Shown piece by piece: positions 1 through 8,492 of a DNA stretch of 64,000 nucleotides. Position 1 is the first letter of the stretch. Every line of letters begins with the position of its first letter. The notes under the pieces are model-generated. The model was not told the origin of the DNA. It did not search any database and worked only from the letters and a program-made list of their open reading frames with translations. The stretch is from JADKBO01 sp965230345 (lineage in GTDB: Bacteria > Bacteroidota > Bacteroidia > Chitinophagales > Saprospiraceae), in assembly GCA_965230345.1 (NCBI GenBank), contig CBDDKR010000002.1:1240001-1304000 (forward strand), given 5' to 3'. Both the position numbers and the translations under genes were made by a program.

Positions 1-1
1 C

Positions 2-1924
2 GATACTACAATGATGAGAATATCCATGGGAAGGAAGAATCAAAGCAATAACTGTGGAACCATAACATATGGTGAAGTTGAGGATTATTCAGTAGTGATT
101 GATTTTTGTAATAATGTCGATGCTGGAGGAAGTATTAGTGGAGATCAATTCCTTTGCGAAAACCAAAATGATCCCTACGAATTATCAAGTATTAATCCTG
201 CATCTGGAGGTTCTGGAACGATGGAGTATTTATGGTTAATGAGTACAACTACTAATATTCCTCCTGTTGCTGGAAATATGGTTGGTTGGACTGAGATTCC
301 AAATAGTAATTCTGAATCATACGATCCAGGACCTATAGCTGAGACTACTTGGTTTATACGATGTGCAAGAAGAGAAGGATGCATTTATTATGAAGGTGAA
401 TCAAATGTTATTGAAGTTAGTTATGCTAACTCATGTGATGTGGTGTACTGTGGTTCGCAAGGTATTCATACAAGCCATGAATGGATTGAATCTGTCGAAT
501 TTAATTATGTAGAAAATCAATCAGGTAATGATAATGGATATGCGGATTATCGAAATGAAATTATGCCATTATATACGGGTGATAACTACATTGAACTAAC
601 TCCTGGAATTACGCACAATAATAATGTGACGTGGTCGATCTGGATAGATTTAAATGGTGATGGAATATTTGCACATCCTGAAGAGCGCGTATTTGTGGAC
701 AATGATAATGGTGTGATTCAAGCAATTATGCAATTGCCGAGCAATTTGAATGTAGATACAACTGTAATGCGAATTAGTATGGCATACAACACCTATCCGG
801 GCCCTTGTGATACATTTGATTACGGTGAGGTCGAAGATTATACGGTTGTGCTGAATTCTTGTGATAATGTTTTGAGTGGCGGTCAAATAGCTGAAAATCA
901 ATTCTTATGTGAAACTTCGAATGATCCGGATATTATAACAAGTGTAGCTCCAGCAAATGGAGGAAGTGGCATAATTGAATACGTTTGGTTGAAGAGTACG
1001 ACAACAAATATTCCTCCTACATATGGAAATATGGTTGGTTGGACTGAGATTCCAAATAGTAACTCTGAGTCTTATGATCCAGATACCATTAGTCAAACTA
1101 CGTGGTACGTAAGGTGTGCTAGACGAGAGGGTTGTTATTTATATGCTGGTGAATCAAATGTAATTGAGGTTGTATATAGTCCAAATTGTGGATCGATTTA
1201 TTGCGGATCTCAAGGTGATTATACAGGGTATGAATGGATTGATCAAATTACTATGGGAAGTATTAACAACGTATCAGGAAATGATGGTGGTTATGCAGAC
1301 TATACCAATTTAAGTACAGATGTTGTTATAGGCACTGCTTTTCCTGTCACAATGAAAGCAGGATATGGCGGAACTTCATATCATGAAAATTGGAGAGTAT
1401 GGGTGGATTGGAATCAAGATGGTGATTTTGATGATGTTGATGAATTGCAAGTGAATACCAGTGGTTCGAATACCGTCAATGGCATAATTAATGTCCCCGG
1501 TAATGCACTATTCGGAACAACTCAGATGAGGATTACAATGAGTTATGGTTATATTGTAGGACCTTGTGATACCTTCTATTATGGCGAGGTAGAAGACTAT
1601 AGTATTAATATAGTAAATACTGCTCAAAGTGAACAGTTGGAGTCAAGAAATCAAAATGAGGATACCGATATCGTCGCACAAGTTTATCCAAATCCAACCA
1701 GAGGAGTATTTAGTATTTTCTTAGAAGGAGGAAGTAAGTTGTCACAACAAATTTCGGTAGATGTATTTAATTCTGAAGGAGCTCTAATTAAGAATGTTGA
1801 CTTCAAACATCTTGATGATCAACTAATAGAAATGGATATATCAAATCTATCGAGTGGTGTATATCAACTTAGAATTGAATATGGAGATAAGATAATGCGA
1901 AAAAGAATCATTAAAGTGGACTAA
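2..1924 (+). CDS. GEVEDY-domain T9SS-secreted surface protein (5' end outside window)
   Basis: This is the 3' part of a large secreted adhesin-like protein. The open frame runs off the left edge: the first codons read DTTMMRIS, matching DTTVMRIS inside the next repeat, so the ATG at 11 is internal and not the start. The visible part holds the end of one GEVEDY domain (GEVEDYSVVI near 71-100), a linker, a full GEVEDY domain (about 430-855), a second almost identical linker with the phrase NSESYDP, and a third GEVEDY domain (about 1190-1620). The last 80 residues are a T9SS sorting domain (VYPNPTRGVFSI, then a final lysine-rich strand). It would be exported through the outer membrane and attached to or released from the cell surface. 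The ligand is unknown. It belongs to the chromosomal flank, not to the island. Confidence 0.85.
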   Translation, partial: DTTMMRISMGRKNQSNNCGTITYGEVEDYSVVIDFCNNVDAGGSISGDQFLCENQNDPYELSSINPASGGSGTMEYLWLMSTTTNIPPVAGNMVGWTEIPNSNSESYDPGPIAETTWFIRCARREGCIYYEGESNVIEVSYANSCDVVYCGSQGIHTSHEWIESVEFNYVENQSGNDNGYADYRNEIMPLYTGDNYIELTPGITHNNNVTWSIWIDLNGDGIFAHPEERVFVDNDNGVIQAIMQLPSNLNVDTTVMRISMAYNTYPGPCDTFDYGEVEDYTVVLNSCDNVLSGGQIAENQFLCETSNDPDIITSVAPANGGSGIIEYVWLKSTTTNIPPTYGNMVGWTEIPNSNSESYDPDTISQTTWYVRCARREGCYLYAGESNVIEVVYSPNCGSIYCGSQGDYTGYEWIDQITMGSINNVSGNDGGYADYTNLSTDVVIGTAFPVTMKAGYGGTSYHENWRVWVDWNQDGDFDDVDELQVNTSGSNTVNGIINVPGNALFGTTQMRITMSYGYIVGPCDTFYYGEVEDYSINIVNTAQSEQLESRNQNEDTDIVAQVYPNPTRGVFSIFLEGGSKLSQQISVDVFNSEGALIKNVDFKHLDDQLIEMDISNLSSGVYQLRIEYGDKIMRKRIIKVD

Positions 1925-2013
1925 TGATTGTGATGTTTAAATATGAATAAAATAGTGGTCTTTTAGAGTTAAAGACTAGATTTAGTGAGCAAATTTCGTT
2001 TTCATGTTCAATG

Positions 2014-2053
2014 CAAAGAGGGCTTTCCATAATGCGAAGGCCCTCTTTGATAT
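2014..2053. terminator. Bidirectional hairpin terminator
   Basis: CAAAGAGGGC at 2014-2023 pairs with GCCCTCTTTG at 2040-2049, extended by a few further pairs. It lies between the end of the plus-strand adhesin gene and the end of the minus-strand membrane protein gene, where a shared terminator is expected. The T-run is short on both sides. Confidence 0.6.
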
Positions 2054-2133
2054 TAACGTATATGTAATAATAGTCTAAGTAAGCTAAATAAACATTGAAT
2101 ATTATGCAGCTCAAACTAGCCCAAAATTCAATA

Positions 2134-2706
2134 TTAGAATTTATAGTAAGCTGCCCCGTAGAAATAACGATTTTTGGCTTCTCCATTAGTAAAGTTTACA
2201 TCACCAACGGATTTCATATCAAATTCAACCAAAGGAAGGAATCCTAGGTTATACCCAAATTCAAGTCCGATAGACCTGAATATTCGAACAGAAGCCATTA
2301 GCTGTGCGGAGATGTCAAAATCTCTATTGTCAAAATTTTCGGAGAAACTATCTTTTACCTTAAACGAAGTCTGTATACCCGCACCGAAGGAGAATCTAGA
2401 AACTGGATTAAATTTTATATTTATCGGTACTGCTAAGTAATCTCTATCGAAGTCATATATATCAGGACCACCTTTAAAGTCATTTGAAAATCGTTGGTAC
2501 ATTAGTCCTGCTTCTAAGCCTATGTTTTTATTAAATACAAAGAGATGATGAAGCCCTATGAGGTAATTAGATTTGGAACTGACTTTATAAAAGTCTTTAT
2601 TGTCTAAGTCTAGGTCGGCACGATTTACACCAATTTTAAAAGTCGTTTGAGCTTGGATTCCAGAAATAATGAAAATACTGCAAGCAATTAAAATTATATT
2701 CTTCAT
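2134..2706 (-). CDS. Outer-membrane beta-barrel protein (PorT-like family)
   Basis: A 190-residue protein with an N-terminal signal peptide (MKNIILIACSIFIISGIQAQ), followed by alternating hydrophobic/polar strands (FSFGAGIQTSF, SIGLEFGYNLGFLP) and a terminal aromatic strand ending YYKF. This pattern fits the small eight-strand outer-membrane barrels common in Bacteroidota (outer membrane protein beta-barrel domain, PorT-like). There is no catalytic motif. The gene stands alone on the minus strand between the adhesin gene and the tRNA promoter. The role is unknown; a structural or accessory outer-membrane part is the usual assumption. Confidence 0.75.
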   Translation of the reverse strand: MKNIILIACSIFIISGIQAQTTFKIGVNRADLDLDNKDFYKVSSKSNYLIGLHHLFVFNKNIGLEAGLMYQRFSNDFKGGPDIYDFDRDYLAVPINIKFNPVSRFSFGAGIQTSFKVKDSFSENFDNRDFDISAQLMASVRIFRSIGLEFGYNLGFLPLVEFDMKSVGDVNFTNGEAKNRYFYGAAYYKF

Positions 2707-2861
2707 GATTTTAGTTTCAACTTATAACGATTTGGGATAGAAAATTTGTTACAATTTGATACGTTAATAATGCCTTAAATAGCATCTGTCAACAGATGTT
2801 ATTGATAATGAATCTGTTAGTTGGTTAGCGTGAAAAATTATTTAATTTATAGTTAAATTAG

Positions 2862-2892
2862 TTTGTATAAATGATAATTGTTTATAAATTTG
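2862..2892 (+). promoter_or_regulatory. Bacteroidota-type promoter of tRNA-Asp
   Basis: TTTG at 2862-2865, a 19-base spacer, then TAAATTTG at 2885-2892, followed about 30 bases later by the tRNA. This matches the Bacteroidota sigma-factor consensus (TTTG / TAnnTTTG, spacing 19-21). Confidence 0.7.
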
Positions 2893-2922
2893 CATCGCTT
2901 TTCAGAGGAAGAGTTGTTAAAT

Positions 2923-2996
2923 GGTCTGGTAGTTCAGTTGGTTAGAATACCTGCCTGTCACGCAGGGGGTCGCGGGTTCGAGTCCCGTCCAGACCG
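2923..2996 (+). tRNA. tRNA-Asp (anticodon GTC)
   Basis: Full cloverleaf. The acceptor stem GGTCTGG (2923-2929) pairs with CCAGACC (2989-2995). The anticodon stem is CCTGC/GCAGG with loop CTGTCAC, giving anticodon GTC at 2957-2959. The T-arm is GCGGG-TTCGAGT-CCCGT. The discriminator base is G2996 and CCA is not encoded. Its 3' end is the integration site of the island, and the tRNA stays intact because the element carries the same 3' end. Confidence 0.96.
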
Positions 2997-2998
2997 CA
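2982..2998 (+). repeat. attL core (17-bp direct repeat)
   Basis: GTCCCGTCCAGACCGCA covers the last 15 bases of tRNA-Asp plus two more. It is identical to 59377-59393, and the sequences diverge directly on either side. This is the left attachment site. Confidence 0.88.
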
Positions 2999-3055
2999 AC
3001 TATTTGTTAATGACTATTGATAGTCAGCGACTTATAAAGATGAAAAATCATCAGC

Positions 3056-3074
3056 AGTCGTTTTGGCAGTCGTT
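3056..3074 (+). repeat. Left-end integrase arm-type repeats (AGTCGTT x2)
   Basis: AGTCGTT occurs at 3056-3062 and 3068-3074, a 12-bp period. The same pair with the same period is present at the other end of the island (59248-59267). Matching paired repeats inside both ends are the expected layout for tyrosine-integrase arm-binding sites. Function is inferred. Confidence 0.55.
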
Positions 3075-3093
3075 AATTAATGAATTTTAAATG

Positions 3094-3129
3094 AAAGTGG
3101 GTAGAATTTAGTTTCTATCCACTTTTTTT
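3094..3129 (+). terminator. Element-borne terminator downstream of tRNA-Asp
   Basis: AAAGTGGGTAGAA (3094-3106) pairs with TTCTATCCACTTT (3113-3125) with one G-U pair, followed by a run of T to 3129. It lies about 100 bp after the tRNA and probably replaces the native terminator, which the integration moved to 59395-59429. Confidence 0.75.
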
Positions 3130-3547
3130 ATGCCTTTGCATTTCCTTTTAAAGATACGTAAAAGTCACCTTATATTAAGTATCTGCTCCTTGTTTTATCC
3201 AATAGTGAGCAAATATTTAAGAATGGGTATTGATGTTGACAGAATTACCAAATGTGGTTGAGTATAATTCATAAAACACGTATTTATACGTGTTTTTATC
3301 ATTATATCATGTGGTTAAGCCGTAAATGTTGAGGATTTATATTAATTTTATCCACGATAAACATACTTTAAGTTCAATATCTGCTATTATGTTTGTTAGA
3401 TACTCTTTAATGAAAGTATGGTAAATTGAATATGTTTTATTTTCAAAATTTATTGAAATAATATAAAAGCTTAACTGAAATTGCATATTTGGATACTAAA
3501 TTAGTGCAGATACAAGTTAGTTGTGCTTCATGTAAAAAAACCTACCA
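3130..3547. other. Non-coding left end of the island
   Basis: No gene is seen here. The one clear feature is a terminator-like palindrome, AAAACACGTAT (3273-3283) against ATACGTGTTTT (3286-3296), with T-rich flanks. The rest is AT-rich and presumably holds the promoter of the nuclease gene that starts at 3548; I could not assign it. Confidence 0.5.
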
Positions 3548-5464
3548 ATGAAAATTGAATCATTAAGAATAGAAAACTTCCGTGCTTTTAAAGACGAAAC
3601 AATTGAATTTGATGATTACACTTCATTTGTTGGACCAAATGGAGTTGGTAAATCGACCGTTTTTCATGCGCTTAATTTATTCTTTAGACAGAGTAAAGAC
3701 AGTCAAACCGATTTGCTTAAACTTTCAGCGAATGACTTTCACCATGCCAATACGAGTCAACCAATAAGAATAACGGTTACTTTTTCTTCTTTATCAGACC
3801 AAGCGAAAGAAGAATTAGCGGATTATGTTCGACAAGATAAATTGATTATAACAGCTATTGCGGTTTATGACGCTATTACTGAAAAGGCAGATGTAAAGCA
3901 GTTTGGTAACAGATTAGGAATGGAAGAGTTCCGAAAGTTTTTTGAAGCTGATAAAAACGGAGCAAAAGCAGCGGAATTAAAGGAAATATTCAAATCATTC
4001 AGGGAAAAGTATGAGGACATTTCAAGCGCCAATTCTAAGGCAGACATGATATCCGCATTACATGGATATGAAAGCAAAAACCCTGAAAAATGCGTCTTAA
4101 TACCGAGTGAAGACCAATTCTATGGAGTTTCACGTGGAGTAAACAAATTAGAATCTCACATTCAATGGATATTTGTTCCAGCGATAAAAGATGCAACTGA
4201 AGAAAGTGAAGAGTCTACCAAATCAGCCTTAGGAAAGTTACTAGCTAGAACTGTCCGTTCTCAAGTATCTTTTGATGAGAACATTCGAGATTTGAGAAAC
4301 AACGTTCGAGCTGAGTATCAAAAGCTCTTAGACGCAGAACAAAAAACTCTTGACGATATTTCAGGTTCACTACAAAATAGATTATCAAATTGGGCACACC
4401 CAAATATTACCGCTTCAATTCAGTGGAAACAGGATCCAAACAAATCAATCAAAATTGAAGAACCTTTAGCAGGGCTAAAAGTTGGTGAAAGGGGATTTGA
4501 AGGTGAATTATCAAGATTTGGACATGGATTGCAACGCTCGTATATGCTAGCTTTGCTTCAGGAGTTATCAATGTTTGACCCTGAAAATGTTCCAACTTTA
4601 TTAATGGGAATTGAAGAGCCAGAACTATTTCAGCACCCACCACAGGCAAGATATTTGGCCGAAACATTAATCGAGTTATCTGAATCAAATTCTCAAATTA
4701 TTATCTGTACACACAGTCCTCTGTTTATTCCAGGCGATAGCTTTGATAGGATTAGACTTGCACGTGAGGAAGGAGAACCTAGTGAAACAAAAATTAAGAG
4801 ACTGACCTATGAGTCATTAGCAGCAGAATTACATTCTGTTGGAGAAAAGCTTGTGTCTGAAAGTGGAATGGTAGCCAAACTTTACCCTTCCCTAAATCCA
4901 GTTGTGAATGAAATGTTCTTCTGTAAAAAATTGATTCTAGTCGAAGGTCATGAGGATATTGCATACATAAGCTCTTACCTACTTCTAACAGGTGGTATGA
5001 CCGAGTTTAGACGTCATGGTTGCCACATTGTACCAGTAGAAGGGAAAAACAAATTAATTAAGCCGCTAGCAATGGCAAAACTGCTTGATATACCAACACT
5101 CGTTGTCTACGACAGTGATACAAATAAAACAACGGAACACGAGGTTCCAAAACATAAAAAAGACAACAAAGCGATTCTCTCATTAAAAAACTATGCAGAT
5201 GTTGACGAGTGGCTTTCAAGTACGGTAATTAAAGATGACTTGACCGCATGGCAAACCAACTTGACAAATGAAATTATTAACGAGCTCGGAGAGGATTTTA
5301 AAAAATATGAAGATGAAGCAGCTGCATTCTATGGAAATGCTGGTGGATTAAAAAAGAATCCTCTGGCTATTGCGAAAAGTTTAGAATTAGCATGGAATGA
5401 AGGAATCAAATCTCAAATGCTTATCGACTTAACTGCTAGAATTATAGAATTTGTAAAAAAATAA
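3548..5464 (+). CDS. OLD-family ATP-dependent endonuclease (AAA ATPase + TOPRIM)
   Basis: A 638-residue protein of the OLD (overcoming lysogenization defect) family. The N-terminal ABC-like ATPase has the RecF/SMC-like opening IESLRIENFRAF, a Walker A GPNGVGKST (29-37), a signature-like region around residues 318-330 and a Walker B-like LLMGIEEPELF followed by THSPLF. The C-terminal TOPRIM nuclease domain shows LVEGHED (catalytic Glu) and the acidic VVYDSDTN. OLD nucleases are DNA-cutting enzymes; several act in phage defence, alone or with a partner such as the GajB helicase. No GajB-like UvrD helicase is next to it, so it is most likely a stand-alone (class 1 type) enzyme. It is the first island gene. 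An attC-like hairpin follows directly after its stop. Confidence 0.88.
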   Translation: MKIESLRIENFRAFKDETIEFDDYTSFVGPNGVGKSTVFHALNLFFRQSKDSQTDLLKLSANDFHHANTSQPIRITVTFSSLSDQAKEELADYVRQDKLIITAIAVYDAITEKADVKQFGNRLGMEEFRKFFEADKNGAKAAELKEIFKSFREKYEDISSANSKADMISALHGYESKNPEKCVLIPSEDQFYGVSRGVNKLESHIQWIFVPAIKDATEESEESTKSALGKLLARTVRSQVSFDENIRDLRNNVRAEYQKLLDAEQKTLDDISGSLQNRLSNWAHPNITASIQWKQDPNKSIKIEEPLAGLKVGERGFEGELSRFGHGLQRSYMLALLQELSMFDPENVPTLLMGIEEPELFQHPPQARYLAETLIELSESNSQIIICTHSPLFIPGDSFDRIRLAREEGEPSETKIKRLTYESLAAELHSVGEKLVSESGMVAKLYPSLNPVVNEMFFCKKLILVEGHEDIAYISSYLLLTGGMTEFRRHGCHIVPVEGKNKLIKPLAMAKLLDIPTLVVYDSDTNKTTEHEVPKHKKDNKAILSLKNYADVDEWLSSTVIKDDLTAWQTNLTNEIINELGEDFKKYEDEAAAFYGNAGGLKKNPLAIAKSLELAWNEGIKSQMLIDLTARIIEFVKK

Positions 5465-5470
5465 AACACG

Positions 5471-5542
5471 AAAGCACAACAAGGTATATAGTGCATGGCT
5501 TCCTATCGTCAGCCACGACACCATATACAAACCGTTGGCAGC
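5471..5542 (+). repeat. Integron attC-like imperfect palindrome 1
   Basis: The sequence begins GCACAAC and ends CCGTTGGCA, with nested imperfect inverted repeats: GTATAT (5484-5489) against ATATAC (5523-5528), GTG against CAC, and TGGCT against AGCCA. The arrangement AAC...GTT with interrupted arms and a short terminal loop is that of integron attC sites. It follows the nuclease stop codon and precedes a small gene that ends shortly before a second such site. No integron integrase is seen in the window. Confidence 0.5.
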
Positions 5543-5572
5543 AACCAAGAAAAAAGAAAAAACCAAAAACGA

Positions 5573-6172
5573 ATGGTAGACCAAATACTCGAATCAATTG
5601 ACATCGGTCACATTATTTTAGTCATAATGAGTTTGATTGGCGGAATTTACAGCATAATTCAAAGTCGGAAATTGAGGAAATACCAAATTGCCGATAGGAA
5701 TTACGAAAAGAGACACTCCGCCTATTCAAAGTTTATCACCAAACTTGACGAACTTCAAAACGGATTAAGACCATCACTTGCGGAAACATTCAGGACACCC
5801 GAAAATTTCTTTGAGAAGATGATGCTTGCCGAAACCGAAGAAGATACAGTACAAGCGTTTTTAGGTTTCAATAATCACATGATAAAATACATGGACAAAG
5901 CACTTGAGCCAGTCCTAATTATGAATGGAGAGATTAACTCCCTTTATTTAGATAGTAGTGACGAAATGGTCACAATGATTGAACGATACAAAGAACTCGC
6001 TGACACATTACACACAAAGACTTCCAACGTTTTGAATCTCGCTTCACCGACAAATATAGAACAGGCTTCAAGTCATTGGAATGAGATTTTGCAATATGCT
6101 GGTTGGCAAGAAATGGCAGATTTAGGTAAAACAATGATTGCTCAAATGAGAAAGGAAATGCAAGGAAAATAA
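5573..6172 (+). CDS. Small membrane-anchored protein of unknown function (possible cassette gene)
   Basis: A 199-residue protein. The frame stays open back to 5495, but that stretch runs through the attC-like hairpin, so the in-frame ATG at 5573 (MVDQILESIDIGHI) is preferred. Residues 9-26 (GHIILVIMSLIGGIYSII) form one membrane segment. The rest is a soluble, mostly helical, charged region (about 35-199) with no recognised motif. Topology suggests a single-pass protein with a cytoplasmic domain. It lies between two attC-like hairpins (5471-5542 and 6328-6385), which would make it a single-gene mobile cassette of about 845 bp. The function is unknown. Confidence 0.6.
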   Translation: MVDQILESIDIGHIILVIMSLIGGIYSIIQSRKLRKYQIADRNYEKRHSAYSKFITKLDELQNGLRPSLAETFRTPENFFEKMMLAETEEDTVQAFLGFNNHMIKYMDKALEPVLIMNGEINSLYLDSSDEMVTMIERYKELADTLHTKTSNVLNLASPTNIEQASSHWNEILQYAGWQEMADLGKTMIAQMRKEMQGK

Positions 6173-6327
6173 ATCAAAAATTCCTTTTCTTGGCATCCGA
6201 AATTGAAAACCAAATTTCACCGATTAATTTGCCAAGAAACCAATCAATAAAGACAGCAATCAAATAAGAAATACAAGATTGCATGATAAAAAATGAATTA
6301 AATAAAGGTAAAAAAAAGAAGGCTGCT

Positions 6328-6390
6328 GCCACAATGAGTAGCTGGTTATGAGGGCTATGCGCTCACATCAGCTACACGGGACGTTGACAA
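6328..6390 (+). repeat. Integron attC-like imperfect palindrome 2
   Basis: GTAGCTG (6338-6344) pairs with CAGCTAC (6368-6374). Inside, ATGAG pairs with CTCACAT around the loop GGCTATGCG. It ends ACGTTGACA, like the CCGTTGGCA end of the first site. The 5' box is CACAAT rather than a perfect AAC, so the match is weaker. It lies after the 5573-6172 gene and is G+C richer than its surroundings. Confidence 0.45.
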
Positions 6391-6437
6391 CAAGCTGAAA
6401 AAAAGCTGATAAATAACTTCTTTTAAATTTTAAACTT

Positions 6438-6947
6438 ATGAAAACATCTACTTTGCTAATTGAATTACTAATTGTTGGACTCTTAGCTACAGTTTCACTT
6501 ATTTTGATTTTTTCATTATTACATCAAATCAATTATGAATTGATTCTAGACCTTTTCAATAAAGGAGGATCAATGGTTTTAATTTTATTGATAATCATTT
6601 ATACTCTAGGAGTTATTTCCCATAGAAGTGTTGAAATATTATTTAGACATGTTTTTTACAGAAAACAAAATAAAGATGAAAAGAAAGAATTAGAGATTTT
6701 GCAATACGGTTCTCAATATGTAAATAATAGATTCTTATATGAGCAAAGCTTGTTAAGAATTTTTTCTTCTATATCTATATTTATGCCAATAATAGGCTTT
6801 TTGTACTGCATAAATCCAAGTTTTAAGTTTGGCGTTTTTGTTTTGGTTTCAGCTATAGTTCTAATGATACTTGGCTATGTATGCTACCGAGCACAAAAAA
6901 AAAGTATTCATAATTTATGTGAAGAATTTAAAAATTATAAGCAATAA
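6438..6947 (+). CDS. Integral membrane protein, unknown
   Basis: A 169-residue protein with four likely membrane segments (about residues 8-30, 42-62, 100-120 and 124-145) and a charged loop between the second and third (YRKQNKDEKKELEIL). It ends with a charged tail (EEFKNYKQ). I do not recognise the family and see no catalytic motif. It follows the second attC-like hairpin by about 50 bases, so it could be part of another cassette. Its A+T content is higher than that of the gene before it, which supports a different origin. Confidence 0.55.
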   Translation: MKTSTLLIELLIVGLLATVSLILIFSLLHQINYELILDLFNKGGSMVLILLIIIYTLGVISHRSVEILFRHVFYRKQNKDEKKELEILQYGSQYVNNRFLYEQSLLRIFSSISIFMPIIGFLYCINPSFKFGVFVLVSAIVLMILGYVCYRAQKKSIHNLCEEFKNYKQ

Positions 6948-6971
6948 AATTTTCTATCTTCATCTTGAATT

Positions 6972-7244
6972 ATGGGCAATTTAGGAGATAAAATTAATAT
7001 CATTTGCTTAGAATCGGAGGCTTTGAAGGCTCTAGTGAAGCAGTTAGCATTTGAAATTACCGATGAAATAGATCCATGGATTGATGAAAAGGAAGCTATG
7101 AAATTACTAAGAGTTACTTCCAAAACAACATTTCAGAAATACAGAGAAGAAGGAATCATAGAATCAAGCAAACTGTCTAGTAAGCATATTCTTTATAATA
7201 GGCAATCCATTTCTAACCATATTGAATCAAAGAAAGATGAGTGA
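6972..7244 (+). CDS. Small helix-turn-helix DNA-binding protein
   Basis: A 90-residue protein. Residues 35-80 (DEKEAMKLLRVTSKTTFQKYREEGII, then a basic segment) look like the winged-helix/excisionase-type DNA-binding fold that Bacteroidota mobile elements use as Xis or regulator (helix-turn-helix domain, MerR/Xis-like). Its last codons overlap the start of the next gene (ATG at 7237 inside GATGAGTGA), so the two are probably translated together. Likely role: regulator or recombination directionality factor. Which one cannot be told from sequence. Confidence 0.65.
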   Translation: MGNLGDKINIICLESEALKALVKQLAFEITDEIDPWIDEKEAMKLLRVTSKTTFQKYREEGIIESSKLSSKHILYNRQSISNHIESKKDE

Positions 7245-7506
7245 ATTGAAAAACATAAAAGATGGGTTTAATGCTGGCTATATCATAAGAGAAAAGAAGC
7301 CAGAACTTTATCAACAACTTGTTAAAGCCTTTGGTGAGGTAGATTTACCTTTCTTTAAATCCTTTATTGATGGTGGTAAACAAGTATCTAAAGAACAAAT
7401 TCGACACCTAATGTCTAAAGATAGCTTCTCAGATTATTCAAACCCCGACAAGAATATTTCTAAAGACTTTAATAAGGAAGACATTAACCCAGAAATGGAT
7501 ATTTAG
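7237..7506 (+). CDS. Small hypothetical protein overlapping the HTH gene
   Basis: An 89-residue protein starting MSELKNIKDGFNAGYII. An earlier in-frame ATG at 7222 exists, but 7237 gives an 8-base overlap with the stop of the HTH gene, typical of coupled genes. The first half (residues 1-50) is a compact helical segment of a type often seen beside HTH genes in Bacteroidota elements (LYQQLVKAFGEVDLPFF). The C-terminal part is polar and probably disordered. No motif gives a function. The pairing suggests a small two-gene regulatory unit. Confidence 0.5.
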   Translation: MSELKNIKDGFNAGYIIREKKPELYQQLVKAFGEVDLPFFKSFIDGGKQVSKEQIRHLMSKDSFSDYSNPDKNISKDFNKEDINPEMDI

Positions 7507-7703
7507 AGCGTTTTGATCTTTATTACTTTTTTAAGTAGATACATTTCATTTCCACCAATATTAGTAAACAATTTGGCAAGCTAAGTTCGCAATCATGATT
7601 TGACACTACCTTTCAAGGATTTGCCACATTCGTGTTCCTCTTTGCATATCATTCCCTACTCTCTTTAAGCAGCCAATAATTTACTAATTAACATTGGCTG
7701 AAA

Positions 7704-8066
7704 ATGAAAAATAACAATTCCGATCTTAAAAACTATCTTGAACAAATTCTACAAAATGATTCACATACCCTGCGTTATGAAGTAGCTGAAGAAGCTTTAG
7801 GCTATCATTGTCCTAAATCATTTTTCCAAGACTTATTATCTCATGGTTGTATTTCTGGTATGGTTGGAAAACTTGTGTACTATTACGATACACATAAATT
7901 CTTCGCTCAATACTATGAAGAAATTGAAGATTTACGCTACGAATATGAGCAATCTACAGGAGAATCCATTTTGCAGTATGCAAATGGTGATCTCAAAAAC
8001 TGGCTAGCATGGTTTGCTTTTGAAGAAACGGCACGTAATATTCTTAATGATTTTAATGCCCAATGA
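7704..8066 (+). CDS. Conserved mobile-element protein of unknown function (DUF7222-like)
   Basis: A 120-residue acidic protein with the run HTLRYEVAEEALGY and then a segment rich in aromatic residues (MVGKLVYYYDTHKFFAQYYEEI). I recall similar short proteins from Bacteroidota conjugative elements (DUF7222), but the assignment is from memory of the pattern and is tentative. It has no signal peptide or membrane segment and should be cytoplasmic. It stands alone, about 200 bases after the HTH pair and convergent with the next small gene. Confidence 0.55.
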   Translation: MKNNNSDLKNYLEQILQNDSHTLRYEVAEEALGYHCPKSFFQDLLSHGCISGMVGKLVYYYDTHKFFAQYYEEIEDLRYEYEQSTGESILQYANGDLKNWLAWFAFEETARNILNDFNAQ

Positions 8067-8162
8067 TAGGCTTTATTTGCTCTTTGTGTTTTCTTTCTAT
8101 AATTCCCTTAATGAAAGATTAAAGTGTCATTCTCTTAGTCACTACAATGCTATAATTAACAT

Positions 8163-8381
8163 TTATCCAATCAGTTTGAGCAAGCCTACTATTAAAGCAG
8201 TTTGTCCCAACATCATTTTGAGCACCCATATTTTTAATTCTGAAATATCAGCCTTAGTGGCAAGGTGCGTAGTGTCTTTGGTTTTCTCAAAATTTATCAA
8301 TGCTTCGGCTTGTTTCTTCTCGAAACCTCCTTTCTGCAATTGCTTTATAGCCTCATGAGTATCAAATGTAATTCCAGACAT
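8163..8381 (-). CDS. Small coiled-coil membrane protein (DUF1640/CCDC90-like)
   Basis: A 72-residue protein. The N-terminal part TFDTHEAIKQLQKGGFEKKQAEAL followed by LATKADISELK is the usual opening of bacterial DUF1640 (CCDC90-like) proteins. A short coiled coil leads into one C-terminal membrane segment (residues 53-71). The family is widespread and often found near phage or mobile DNA; its role is unknown. It is transcribed alone on the minus strand. Confidence 0.65.
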   Translation of the reverse strand: MSGITFDTHEAIKQLQKGGFEKKQAEALINFEKTKDTTHLATKADISELKIWVLKMMLGQTALIVGLLKLIG

Positions 8382-8461
8382 ACCATTACCTTGGTTTATT
8401 ATAATTAGTATACCTATAGTACCATAAGTTGTAAAGTAATATCACGCTCTAAACTATATGC

Positions 8462-8491
8462 AAAAGCCCCTTAGAAAGAATTCTAAGAGGC
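8462..8491 (-). terminator. Terminator of the CsgG-like operon
   Basis: Read on the minus strand, GCCTCTTAGAA, loop, TTCTAAGGGGC is followed by TTTTG. It lies 50 bp after the stop of the CsgG-like gene and closely resembles the terminator at 31769-31793, down to the sequence just before it. Confidence 0.75.
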
Positions 8492-8492
8492 T

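Noticed and set aside
11..1924. ATG at 11 as the true start of the adhesin gene
   Set aside because: The frame is open to the window edge and the codons before the ATG match an internal repeat, so the gene begins outside the window.
5495..5572. Upstream extension of the small membrane-protein gene
   Set aside because: It would translate the attC-like hairpin; the ATG at 5573 directly precedes the membrane segment.
3548..6172. Gabija-type defence pair (OLD nuclease plus next gene)
   Set aside because: The neighbour is a 199-residue single-pass membrane protein with no helicase motifs, separated by an attC-like hairpin.
8014..8358. 114-codon plus-strand frame
   Set aside because: It overlaps the end of the 7704 gene and lies opposite the well-supported DUF1640-like gene; no family likeness.
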